63,299 bases of DNA, taken from positions 1-63,299 of the forward strand of contig NZ_JFHE01000031.1 of assembly GCF_000698555.1 (NCBI RefSeq). Reading direction: 5' to 3'. This document shows, piece after piece, positions 44,140 to 52,500 of this stretch (positions within the stretch are counted from its first letter, which is position 1; each line of letters opens with the position of its first letter). The position numbers and the translations under genes are program-made. The notes beneath the pieces are model-generated. The model made no database searches. It worked only from the letters and a program-made list of their open reading frames with translations, and was not told the DNA's origin. This stretch comes from Caballeronia grimmiae (GTDB lineage Bacteria > Pseudomonadota > Gammaproteobacteria > Burkholderiales > Burkholderiaceae).

Positions 44140-44188
44140 AGAAGTTTGCCGACTAAGGGGGGTGTGAATATTCGGCAAGTTTTGTAAC
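44140..44188. repeat. Right inverted recombination-like site (49 bp)
   Basis: The reverse complement of the 49-bp site at 13641-13689 with three mismatches. Arms TTTGCCGACTA and TATTCGGCAA flank the same asymmetric 13-bp spacer, read AGGGGGGTGTGAA on this strand. One arm has changed (GAATA to GACTA). On the module side, similarity continues about 20 bp further with changes spaced like codon third positions, as if an integrase 3' end once lay here too. Confidence 0.8.
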
Positions 44189-44241
44189 AAGCCTTTTTCC
44201 TTTTAATTTCAAGGCGCTAACGAAAAGTCCAAACCCAGTGG

Positions 44242-44261
44242 GACGCTCTCCGGAGAGCGTC
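44242..44261. repeat. Perfect 20-bp palindrome, right copy
   Basis: Identical to the palindrome at 13569-13588 and placed 53 bp outside the right core site. The mirrored spacing at both ends indicates that each site is a two-part unit. Confidence 0.9.
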
Positions 44262-44922
44262 TCTCATCGTCCACTGACTCGCTTGAGCCTCTGTCTAAGC
44301 GAACAGAGAACCTCACGCGCCAACGCGTGCGTCGACGGTGGCTGAGTCAAAACACTATCGCGCTTGCTAGCGTCCCTGGCTGCGCCCTGTGGGACGCTGG
44401 GCATGCGTTATTCGAGGATTGCGGAAACCACCGCGCGTGCCTGATTGAACGGGCTCGAACTTCGATGTCCGGCGGCGTCGGTGCGCAGTACACCGTGCTC
44501 CTCGATCGTCCATATGTCACCATTAGCCCCCAGCAAAGGCCTGCCCTGCAAATGCTCGCACCCGTTCCGTTTGCTCTTTCTCTTTTGCGCGCTCATCCCT
44601 CTTCTGGGCCGGCGAAGGCGACATCAGTACCTATCTGCGCAGTAAGGCATCGAGCAGTCACTTCCGTGACTGGTTGCTAACTCGCCTTGGAGTTGTTGTT
44701 GATCGGGGTGCGTCTGGCGGTTACGTGCCGGTGAGACCTCGAGAGTACCCATCGCATGTGGACCCGATCGCGCGGATGAACGCAACTTCGACCCATTGCG
44801 GGCGACCAAGCCGTAACACCTGTTCAGGGATAAAGGCTCGCGCGGTTCCAACGCCGACGCATACAGGCGTTGTCGTCAATCGATGCGGAGATCACACTCC
44901 GAACCAACGCCTAGCGTTGCTG
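44262..44922. other. 661-bp stretch with no supported gene
   Basis: Open frames exist on both strands but have Ser/Arg/Pro-rich, non-conserved translations. Between the right module boundary and the iterons I see no promoter-gene unit, repeat or RNA structure I can defend. Confidence 0.4.
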
Positions 44923-45720
44923 AGGACTACACCTATAGGCGTAGTCTTTCACCGACATACGTAGCCCTGAACCACCACAAAGGTAGTCTTGCGACTCCCG
45001 ACAAAAGTAGTCCTGAACCGCAAAGACTACAGTTCTCGGGGTTATCACCACTAAAAATGTAGTCCTGCGAGCATAAATCTGATTAAGGATCAACGGGTTA
45101 GCTGACGTTAACAGATGAGATTAGATTGATACTTAGAGATCAGATCGACCCGGGAAAGATCGGCACCGACCCATTGAAGGCACTGGTCAAGGCTTCGAAC
45201 CCTGCTGACGCTCGACGAAACCGACTTAGCCAATGCTTCCAGGACTACATGTCTCGGGGTGCTACCACCGCCTGTCCGCAAAATTCCCCCGAAAGACTAC
45301 ATTTATTGGGCCGTTTCCTCGGGAGGCCCCTATGGATGTAGTCTTTACGCGTGGTTAGCGCCCCTGCGCACCCATACGGGCTGTTCCGCCAATTTAAAAG
45401 CGCGATTCCGGAAGGGTAGTCCGACAATGCGCCAGATAAACGTAGTCTTCACGAATGGTCCGGTACGGCGTTGAGTGCCAAAGAGGACCACGTTCCGTCT
45501 TTCGCCACAGTAAAGGGGTCATCGATGCCTCGCTCGGGCGAGGAACCGAGGGTTCCCCCGCTCACTCACGGTTCTTTCTGCCTTGGCCGTCTCGCGTTGT
45601 GGTACCGCAACATCCTAAAGACTACGTTTATGGGCGCATGCCCGGTCGTTGCGACCGTTGACAGCCGCACAACTTCGCCTTCAGGACTACATTTATTGGT
45701 GACCGGAGCGAGAAGACTAC
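44923..45720. repeat. Iteron array of a plasmid replication origin (oriV)
   Basis: Fourteen copies of A(A/G)GACTAC, several extended to GACTACATTTATTGG. Plus-oriented copies lie at 44923, 45023, 45241, 45293, 45618, 45683 and 45713. Minus-oriented copies (GTAGTC[CT]T) lie at 44941, 44961 (one mismatch), 44983, 45007, 45059, 45338 and 45442. A locally AT-richer segment (about 45069-45150, with GATTAGATTGATAC) lies between the two clusters. Iterons upstream of a Rep_3 gene are the standard origin layout; the mixed orientation is less usual. The last copies are close to the rep start and may serve in autoregulation. Confidence 0.8.
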
Positions 45721-45782
45721 ATACCTTTTTTGACATGGGGCTTGGAGCCGGTCATAGTAGCGCCTACATCGTCGGAGGGAGT

Positions 45783-47279
45783 ATGGGCGTCAGGAACAGA
45801 AAAATTGAAAATCAACTCTTGGTCCCGGTCGCTGTAGCGAGCGTAGCCCCTTCCAACCCTGCTACAACCGCGTCAATCGCCGAGCTCGGCAGCGATGCCG
45901 TCGAGGTCCTCACTGAAGAAGATGAGGCTGCGCTTCTTGAGAGGCTATCTTCTATAGACATGGCGCGGCTTTATTTGAGCAACGAATCAGAGGGCAAGAG
46001 GAACTACCAGCAGAGTCTCGATCTTTTCAGGGAAGGGGTCCCGGTTACCCAAGTAAAAGAAGAACTCCTTCTGAAAAAAGTCAGCCAGCGAGTACGGTTT
46101 ATAAACCCGCTAAAGCTTCTGCAGAGCAAGTTGCATAACGCTCTCATTTTCGTCGCGCGTCCGACAATGTCGACGCAGCAAGTCTTCTCGGTCTCGCTTG
46201 ATTATCTATCGTGGTTAGTGGACCACAACGTGAACGACTACGCCTACTTGAAAGCGTCACTGTCAGAGATGCAGCAAGCGCTAATGCAGATTCCGGATGG
46301 TAATCGATGGTTCTCAACGCAGATGATCCAGGATGTTCTCATCGAAGGGACGACCCTACACTACAAGATTCCGGCGTTCCTATGCAGGCTGTACGCCGCG
46401 CCGGATCGGTACCATCACGTCTCGATGAGGATGAACGCGCGATTCAAAAGCAAATACACCCTCAACCTATATGAGTTGTTGCGAGAAAACCTCTGGCGAG
46501 GAGAGACGGGTTACATGACTCTCGACGAATTCAGAGAGCGAATGGGCGTTGGCCCAGAGGAATATACGGAGTTCAAACGTCTGAGTATGAGAGTGATACA
46601 ACCGGCACTAGTGGAGCTTGAGTCGCTGGGCGACATTTTCGCCTCGGTGCGATATGGCCGGGAGAAGCGATTCGTCACTTCACTTAACTTCGTCATAGTT
46701 CAAAATCCCAACAGCAAACTATTGTCTGAGAGTGCCTACCTTGACCCGGGCCGGTACAAAGAACTTCGGGAAGAATTCGGTCTCAATCAGAAGCAGATTA
46801 AAGAAATTGCAGAAGCTTTCCCTATAGAACGAATCGAAGCAATATCTGATGTCTTGTTGTATCGCTACGTTCTCAACAGACAGAAAAACCCCGTTAAAAA
46901 TTGGTTCTCCTTGTTTAGAAGTGCCCTACGAGACGAAGAGGACCGTTATCTACTAACGAATTCGGAGAAGGCCGAACTATCACTGTTCCGAGAAAAGCGG
47001 CAGCAGGCGGCGCTGTTAGAAGATAATCAACGCCGTGAGCGGGAGCTGGAGCGGCGTCGGACCGCGGCTCGGAAGCACCAAAGCAATCGGATGGATGAGT
47101 ATTGGGCACAACTTCCGGAGAGCAGCCGCCAGGAACTGTGGGACGGCTTCCTGAGCTCTCCGGAAGGAAAGCATTTTCGACAAGCTCGAAAACTGTCGCC
47201 CGGCAGCAGGCCTGACGTCACCCACCCGCTTGCAAGGGCGAGCTTTGCCGATTATCTTAATCGGTTAGAAGTAATTTGA
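45783..47279 (+). CDS. repB: Rep_3-family plasmid replication initiator
   Basis: A 498-aa initiator. The central region (KVSQRVRFINPLKLLQSKLH, then VSLDYLSWLVDHNVNDYAYL, then YTLNLYELLRENLWRGETGY, then MTLDEFRERMGV...YTEFKRL) shows the winged-helix pair typical of Rep_3/RepE proteins that bind iterons. The C-terminal third has a strongly charged helix (EKRQQAALLEDNQRRERELE). The start at 45783 (MGVRNRKIENQL) follows GGAGGGA; upstream in-frame ATGs run through the iterons and are rejected. The gene is visibly AT-richer than the pil operon or livF, a sign of a different origin. Confidence 0.88.
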   Translation: MGVRNRKIENQLLVPVAVASVAPSNPATTASIAELGSDAVEVLTEEDEAALLERLSSIDMARLYLSNESEGKRNYQQSLDLFREGVPVTQVKEELLLKKVSQRVRFINPLKLLQSKLHNALIFVARPTMSTQQVFSVSLDYLSWLVDHNVNDYAYLKASLSEMQQALMQIPDGNRWFSTQMIQDVLIEGTTLHYKIPAFLCRLYAAPDRYHHVSMRMNARFKSKYTLNLYELLRENLWRGETGYMTLDEFRERMGVGPEEYTEFKRLSMRVIQPALVELESLGDIFASVRYGREKRFVTSLNFVIVQNPNSKLLSESAYLDPGRYKELREEFGLNQKQIKEIAEAFPIERIEAISDVLLYRYVLNRQKNPVKNWFSLFRSALRDEEDRYLLTNSEKAELSLFREKRQQAALLEDNQRRERELERRRTAARKHQSNRMDEYWAQLPESSRQELWDGFLSSPEGKHFRQARKLSPGSRPDVTHPLARASFADYLNRLEVI

Positions 47280-47614
47280 ATGTTTTCGCTAATTCTATAA
47301 TTTTTAAAATGTTCCAAACCCGGTATCCACGTTTGTTTGCTCGTGACATGCCAGCGCGTCAAGCTCCACACTACATCTCCTCCTCGGCGACGGCTCCGCT
47401 TCTCAGCCAAGATTCGTGCGCGACTTCCCGAAAGGTTTCGTGGGGCGCACCTGTGTAGCGACGCGAGCGCGGTCGCTTCGTCTTCGTCTGTAAGCCCCGC
47501 GCCCCCTACCTCGTGTTTGCAACTGTCTCGAAGCTTACTATGCATGCGGCAATGACGGCAATGTGGGCACTAGAGACTCCGGCGCGAGCAGTCGCCGTGG
47601 GGGCCCGCGTGTGC

Positions 47615-48074
47615 CTAGCACGTCGTAGGCACGCGAACCGTCGGTCCAGAGAGTCTGCGTGCCTACCACGTGGTAGTGCGGCACACTAACCGTCGTCCAG
47701 AGAGTCCGCGTGGCTACCACGTGGTAGTGCGGCACACGAACCGTCGTCCAGAGAGTCTGCGTGGCTACCACGTGGTAGTGCGGCACACGAACCGTCGCTT
47801 ACGCAGTGTGCGTCGCTTACACGTGGTAGTGCGGCTCACGAACCGTCGCTTACGCAGTGTCGGTCGCTACCACGTGGTAGTACGGGACAAGGACCGTCGC
47901 AGTGGGCGCTCGCTTACCTCGGGAAGTGTGAACGCGAACCCCGGCGATTGGGCGACTGCGTGGCAACCACGTGGTAGTGCGTAACGTGAGCCGTAGCCTT
48001 GGGCGACTGCTGCCAAGTGTTAGTGGGTCGAAAGAAAGCTAGCTCAGGGCAACTGCGGTTCTACCACGTGGTAG
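47615..48074. repeat. parS: Centromere-like array of palindromes CTACCACGTGGTAG, 51-bp period
   Basis: The 14-bp palindrome CTACCACGTGGTAG occurs exactly at 47663, 47714, 47765, 47867 and 48061. Near-copies lie at 47615 (CTAGCACGTCGTAG), 47816 (CTTACACGTGGTAG) and 47964 (CAACCACGTGGTAG), with decayed copies near 47915 and 48014. The first five strong copies are spaced 51 bp apart, and the DNA between them is also conserved (GTGCGGCACACGAACCGTCG). It lies just upstream of parA. Multiple palindromes next to parAB are the expected ParB-binding centromere. Confidence 0.82.
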
Positions 48075-48434
48075 TGCGGGACGAGCACTGCAAGGCAGTG
48101 TGACGGCGCGGACACCGTGTCGGAACGAATTCATAAGATGAAATTCTGGATTGATCGCGTGTCGACGGGCGACATTGGCGCACACGGCTTGGCGGACGGT
48201 AAGGCGACTAAACGCCCACCGCGCTTGCCGCCGGCGCAGTAATGGATAGCGAGCAACTTAGCGACGGCAAGGGCATGTTGCCAATGCTTCGGTTCGATCA
48301 AGCAATACCCACGTGGCAGTGCCAATTCCGCACTAATCCACAACGACGGGTTCGTACCTAAAGTAATTTCTAGATTCTGACCGCGCCTCCTTGTAGAATC
48401 GCAAGAAAAATTTCTTGAACATATTCCGGAGCCG

Positions 48435-49130
48435 ATGATGGGACTCGTAATCGCAGTCGCGAATCAGAAGGGCGGGGTAGGAAAAACGACGACAACGATG
48501 AACCTGGCGGGAGCCTTCTCCGCCTCGGGCTATCGGGTATTCGTTGCCGACGCGGATGGACAGCAGTCGTGCATGAGTTGGGCTGCGACTGCAGATCCTG
48601 AAAAGCCGCTCCCTTTCCGCGTGGGGGCGGTCCGCAAGCTTGAAAAGAACATCGGAAACGAGATCGGGCGATTGGCGGACGACTACGACGTCGTTCTTGT
48701 CGACTGTCCCCCGAACATTGACGACTTAACAACCGGTCGCGTCCTAGCAGTTGCCGATGCAACCATAGTTCCAACCAATGCGTCGCCTCTCGACCTTTGG
48801 AGTAGCGAAGGCATGATGGCACTGATTGAGCGGACACGGCTCCATAACAAAGCCGGTAAATTTGCAATTTTGGTCAGTAAAACGAATTCGAAAACTGTTT
48901 TACATAAGCAAATGAGCGAGGTGTTACGGGAAAGCAATGTGTTGCTCCTACGAACAGCGGTACGGCAGCGAGAGGTCTATCCGCAGGCGGCGGCACTAGG
49001 ACGAACGGTTTTTGATGTCCGCGGGATTCGCGGCGTGAAGCCGGCCAAAGAGGAAATCAACGCTCTCTTCGACGAACTCGTGGAGTTGTTGAACAGCGAG
49101 GAAGAGGCTGCAGAGGTGTCGCATGGCTAA
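48435..49130 (+). CDS. parA: ParA partition ATPase (small, type Ib-like)
   Basis: A 231-aa deviant-Walker ATPase. Motif KGGVGKTTTTMNLAG is near the N-terminus, Walker A' Asp in ADADGQQSC, Walker B in VVLVDCPPNID. It lacks the N-terminal DNA-binding domain of larger ParA proteins, so the partner ParB may provide autoregulation. ATG codons at 48435 and 48438 are both possible. It overlaps parB by 8 bp. With the palindrome array upstream it forms a complete active partition locus that keeps the replicon in dividing cells. Confidence 0.93.
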   Translation: MMGLVIAVANQKGGVGKTTTTMNLAGAFSASGYRVFVADADGQQSCMSWAATADPEKPLPFRVGAVRKLEKNIGNEIGRLADDYDVVLVDCPPNIDDLTTGRVLAVADATIVPTNASPLDLWSSEGMMALIERTRLHNKAGKFAILVSKTNSKTVLHKQMSEVLRESNVLLLRTAVRQREVYPQAAALGRTVFDVRGIRGVKPAKEEINALFDELVELLNSEEEAAEVSHG

Positions 49131-50130
49131 GTTAAACCTAACTAGCCGGGTTAGAGCCGGCATGGCTTTGGAACGTCAATCTGCGGAGGCGCGCCTGCAA
49201 AAGAATGCAGTCGCCGAGATTGCGCTGAGGGACGCAGCAACGGTTGTCGGTGTGCCGCCGTTTCACGGCGATGACGTGGCGACGAGAGTCCCGAGGCAAA
49301 AAATCAAGATTGCAGATACGGTTTCGAACCCCTACAACCCTCGAACTTTTTATAGCGCTGAGACGATTGATGGCTTGGCTCGCAGCCTAGAAGTGGACGG
49401 ACAACTTGAGCCTATTAAGGTAACTCGGCTTTCGGAGTATCCCGGAAAATGGGTGATCATCGACGGCGAACGGCGGGTACGCGCAGCAAAATCACGCGGC
49501 GCAGAGTACATCGACGCGGAGTTGCACGAAGAGCGCCTGGAAAATAAGGCACTTTATCTTCGAGCATACAAGGCGAACAAAGAGCGCGACGCGCAAACGG
49601 TTTTCGACGACGCAATTGCGTGGAGCCGCCTTCTCGAACAAGGCATTTACCGAGATTACTCAGAGCTTGCCGCGGCCGTGAATGAAGCGCCGACACACGT
49701 GAACAAGGTGATACTCCTTAACAGCCTACCTCCCTCGTTCTTAAGCCGGATGGCTCAGTCTTCCGATACTGTCGGTCTTGCCCATGCGTACAACCTCAAA
49801 CTCATTCTCGAGCGAGGAGGGCAGGTAGTAGCCGAACATTGGCTTCAAGAGATTCTGGAAGGCCGAGCGAGCGTGAGACGGCTTGAACAAGCTGCTTCCG
49901 CAGAAGCACCGACGCGCCGGGCAGGTTCGAGGCGTGTTCATTACCAATCGCGAGTTCAGTTCAAGCGGCGTGATGGTGGTCCTCTTGGCGAATTGAAGTT
50001 GTTCGCCGACGGAAGGACTGAACTCAGTCTCCAAGGCGTCGATGGCGAATCTCAACAGATGCTAGCTGAGCGCATGAAACAGCTTATCGAAAGTTGGACC
50101 CGCGAACTTGACGGCGAGGCCTCGGTGTAA
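49123..50130 (+). CDS. parB: ParB partition protein
   Basis: A 335-aa ParB-type CTPase/DNA-binding protein. An N-terminal arm precedes the ParB/Srx domain (SNPYNPRTFYSAETIDGLAR, then GQLEPIKVTRL, then WVIIDGERRVRAAKSRG: the ERR motif), followed by the helix-turn-helix (IYRDYSELAAAVNEAPTHVN, then KVILLNSLP) and a C-terminal dimerisation region. It overlaps parA. Predicted to load on the CTACCACGTGGTAG array. Confidence 0.9.
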   Translation: MAKLNLTSRVRAGMALERQSAEARLQKNAVAEIALRDAATVVGVPPFHGDDVATRVPRQKIKIADTVSNPYNPRTFYSAETIDGLARSLEVDGQLEPIKVTRLSEYPGKWVIIDGERRVRAAKSRGAEYIDAELHEERLENKALYLRAYKANKERDAQTVFDDAIAWSRLLEQGIYRDYSELAAAVNEAPTHVNKVILLNSLPPSFLSRMAQSSDTVGLAHAYNLKLILERGGQVVAEHWLQEILEGRASVRRLEQAASAEAPTRRAGSRRVHYQSRVQFKRRDGGPLGELKLFADGRTELSLQGVDGESQQMLAERMKQLIESWTRELDGEASV

Positions 50131-50413
50131 TGGTTGAGATGCGCAAAGGCGTGGAAGCCGCCCGACGATGAGGCGTCTTCTCCCTCGCCGGCACCAGAGG
50201 TAGACATCCAGACAGTCCGCTCGCCAGCTAAACGCTGAGTGCTGCCGACGGGGGCGGCAGCAAAGCCGACGCGGCCGATGCGTGATTAATGGCCGGTAGG
50301 ACGGACCCCATTCGGTTTACACATAGGCCGAAAAGAACAAAGAATTCGCCGTCTTTCGCCGTTTTGCGCGGGGCTGCTGTATCAGATAATCGCCGCGGCA
50401 ACGGAACAAAAAA

Positions 50414-51460
50414 ATGACCGCACTAGCTGGCACACCGATATCTCGCGATCCTCTCGCACTGGCCGAGCTCTACCACTCGGGCCTTGGCACGTCGTGGACA
50501 ACTCAACGCGGAGCGGTCGCTGCATTCGCCCGATTCACTCCTAAGGTGACTGCGGAAGCACTAAACCGCGCTATTGCTGTCTCGAAGCTGCCGCCGCCGG
50601 TATTGGCATTGTTCGAAACCGCCGGAATCTGGCAGGAGACCGCTAGAGACCTAACAAGGCTGGTTCGAAAGCACGGTCCCGACCTGCTCTGTCAGCGTGC
50701 GACGGAAATCGATCCGCTAGGACTGCACTGGTCAGAAATCATCGACCTTCTTGACGGTAGGGATGCGCGACCACCGAGACGAAACGTTCGCGCTATCGCG
50801 CCATTGACACTGGCCGCCGAGTACAAGCTAGGAGTCGAGGAGGGACGGTGGACGTCGATGGTAACTGCCGTCGCTGCTTCATCGGCGTGGGACCGGACGG
50901 CTCTTGCAAAAGCGATTGCAATATCGGAGCTACCGACCGAGGTGTTACAGCTCTTTGAGCTCAAGCGGCTCACATATGACCTCGGCGCTATCCTCGTAAA
51001 AATGCGAAACGCAATCGGCGAAAGCGAGTTGACGGCGCGTGCAAAAAAGGTCTTGGGCGCACCTCGCCGTAGAACAACGGATCAAATTTTGGCGGAGCTG
51101 TTGTTAGTGCGGCCCGAACAGGGAGTGGAATTGGCAGTACGCCGCGGCAAGACTGCAATGGTCTTTGAGTTCAAGGTTCCGCTAGACGAGACCGAAGAGC
51201 TGCTGACTGGGACCAATGAGATTGCAGCGCTGGTCCAGGTGGCGATGATGAACGTACGGTTCAAGCGCAACGCCGATTCTAATCCTGGTCGCGTCAAAGC
51301 ACGGTGGGGTGACAGCGCAGACAAGCGCGCCATAGCCAGACGTATGACCGCAGCTGGGAGGTCGCTTCGCGAAATCGCCGCAGATTTGGCGGTTTCGAAA
51401 ACGACAGTCGCGCGTTGGACGGCGGGAGACGCAGTGAATAGCGCGCGACCTCGCGGCTAA
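50414..51460 (+). CDS. ParB-like DNA-binding protein with duplicated module and C-terminal HTH
   Basis: A 348-aa protein. Two related segments can be aligned by eye: LNRAIAVSKLPPPVLALFET (about residues 53-72) and LAKAIAISELPTEVLQLFEL (about 160-180). Each is preceded by a WT/SW-type stretch and followed by a helix with RLT/DLTRL, resembling the post-HTH helices of KorB/ParB. The C-terminus (RRMTAAGRSLREIAADLAVS, then KTTVARWTAGD) is a resolvase-like helix-turn-helix. It follows parB by 283 bp with its own upstream region. Likely a replicon regulator; no specific family assigned. Confidence 0.6.
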   Translation: MTALAGTPISRDPLALAELYHSGLGTSWTTQRGAVAAFARFTPKVTAEALNRAIAVSKLPPPVLALFETAGIWQETARDLTRLVRKHGPDLLCQRATEIDPLGLHWSEIIDLLDGRDARPPRRNVRAIAPLTLAAEYKLGVEEGRWTSMVTAVAASSAWDRTALAKAIAISELPTEVLQLFELKRLTYDLGAILVKMRNAIGESELTARAKKVLGAPRRRTTDQILAELLLVRPEQGVELAVRRGKTAMVFEFKVPLDETEELLTGTNEIAALVQVAMMNVRFKRNADSNPGRVKARWGDSADKRAIARRMTAAGRSLREIAADLAVSKTTVARWTAGDAVNSARPRG

Positions 51461-51551
51461 AGTCGATATACTGAATTTCACCTGTCCGCCTAAATGGGTG
51501 ACTGAGAAAGGGCCGAGGATATGGAGGAAGCAGCCAAAAGGCGTTAGAGTG

Positions 51552-51567
51552 CTGTATATCTATACAG
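51552..51567. promoter_or_regulatory. LexA (SOS) box
   Basis: CTGTATATCTATACAG matches CTGT-N8-ACAG exactly, with the extended TGCTGTATATCTATACAGTA context close to the consensus known in beta- and gammaproteobacteria. It lies 13 bp before the ATG at 51581, where LexA binding would block transcription of that gene. Confidence 0.82.
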
Positions 51568-51580
51568 TACTTCCATCCTC

Positions 51581-51859
51581 ATGCCGCTTCCTAGTTTCTT
51601 GCCAGTTCGCTGTCACGAGCTCAGAGTGCTTTGGTGCCGGTATAGGGCGCGAGACCCCGACGTGCAGCGTCTGGTCCTAGAGGTACAGCGCTTCCGTGGA
51701 GTTGTCGACGAGGCGTACCAGCTTCAGCAGGTAATTGAGAAGTGCTGGCGAGAGAGAGGGGCATGGTCAACTCGTTGCGCTCGAAAAACTGCGCCTCTTA
51801 CTGAACAACGAAAGGACGAGGCGACTCCGCGGCGAGTTTCACCGGTGAAACTGTCGTAG
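51581..51859 (+). CDS. LexA-controlled small protein
   Basis: A 92-aa protein beginning MPLPSFLPVRCHELRVLWCR. The first ~55 residues form a convincing helical segment (RDPDVQRLVLEVQRFRGVVD, then EAYQLQQVIEKCWRER); the tail is basic and low complexity. The SOS box sits 13 bp before the ATG and leaves little room for a ribosome site, so translation may be nearly leaderless. DNA-damage induction is inferred from the box. Function unknown. Confidence 0.6.
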   Translation: MPLPSFLPVRCHELRVLWCRYRARDPDVQRLVLEVQRFRGVVDEAYQLQQVIEKCWRERGAWSTRCARKTAPLTEQRKDEATPRRVSPVKLS

Positions 51860-52020
51860 GGACGAGGCGAGGGCAGTCCGGCGAGTTAGGGGTATCCCGA
51901 ATACTGCAACGATTTGTTGTTCGATCGCTCATTAATCTTAAGCAGACGCTTACCTATACTGAGATCACTGAAACGCAAACAGGGCTGTTTGCGAAGAACA
52001 AAGATCTGGAGGTAAGCATC

Positions 52021-52320
52021 ATGAAACTCGCAACTCTCATCGTCGCCGCCGCACTCGCCGTCCCGGCAGTCTCGTCCTTCGCGCAAAGTCAGCCGGTCAC
52101 GCGCGCGCAAGTGAAGGCGGAACTGGTGCAGCTCGAACGCGCTGGTTACAACCCGAGCATGGATCGCACGACGTACCCGGCGCAGATCCAAGCTGCCGAA
52201 GCCAAGGTCGCGGCACAGAACGGCCAGAACAGCTACGGTGGCGTCGCCGACACTGCATCGGCATCGGGCGGCCCGGCTCACACCGGCAATAGCATCGCCC
52301 CTGTCTATTTCGGTCACTAA
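52021..52320 (+). CDS. DUF4148-family secreted protein
   Basis: A 99-aa protein with a signal peptide (MKLATLIVAAALAVPAVSSF A) and a canonical DUF4148 mature domain (TRAQVKAELVQLERAGYNPS, then MDRTTYPAQIQAAEAKV). A strong GGAGG lies 8 bp before the ATG. Members are abundant in Burkholderiaceae periplasm, function unknown. A diverged paralogue is at 9805. Confidence 0.9.
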   Translation: MKLATLIVAAALAVPAVSSFAQSQPVTRAQVKAELVQLERAGYNPSMDRTTYPAQIQAAEAKVAAQNGQNSYGGVADTASASGGPAHTGNSIAPVYFGH

Positions 52321-52500
52321 TCGACCGAGCGAGCCAAGTAACTCCCGTTAGGTACTAGAGAGAACTGGCCGCTGCCGGGATACCGCAGACGGCCAGATTG
52401 CTTATTAGCACCTCCGCCACCGGCATAGCCGATGGCTTGCCCAGCACCAGAAAGGTCCTGGGCCTTTTTGCGATCCTGGCTTCTTCGCAGTTGTCTACGG
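52320..52500 (-). pseudogene. Possible gene remnant beside the toxin gene
   Basis: A minus-strand frame gives RKKAQDLSGAGQAIGYAGGG, then GANKQSGRLRYPGSGQFSLV, then PNGSYLARSVD, which reads like the C-terminus of a real protein. Its upstream part runs antisense through the ParE gene and is not protein-like. It may be a 3' remnant left when the toxin-antitoxin pair inserted, or a short gene of its own. Confidence 0.25.

Noticed and set aside
13569..44261. Inverted repeats as ends of a conventional IS or Tn3-type transposon
   Set aside because: No DDE transposase or target-site duplication is seen, and the repeats are arm-spacer-arm sites next to a tyrosine recombinase.
47615..48074. Regular repeats that might be a CRISPR array
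   Set aside because: The intervening sequences are themselves similar rather than unique, the repeat core is a perfect short palindrome, no cas genes are near, and parAB follows directly.
48370..48867. Minus-strand 165-codon frame opposite parA
   Set aside because: Antisense of a clear ParA; Arg/Ser/Pro-rich translation.
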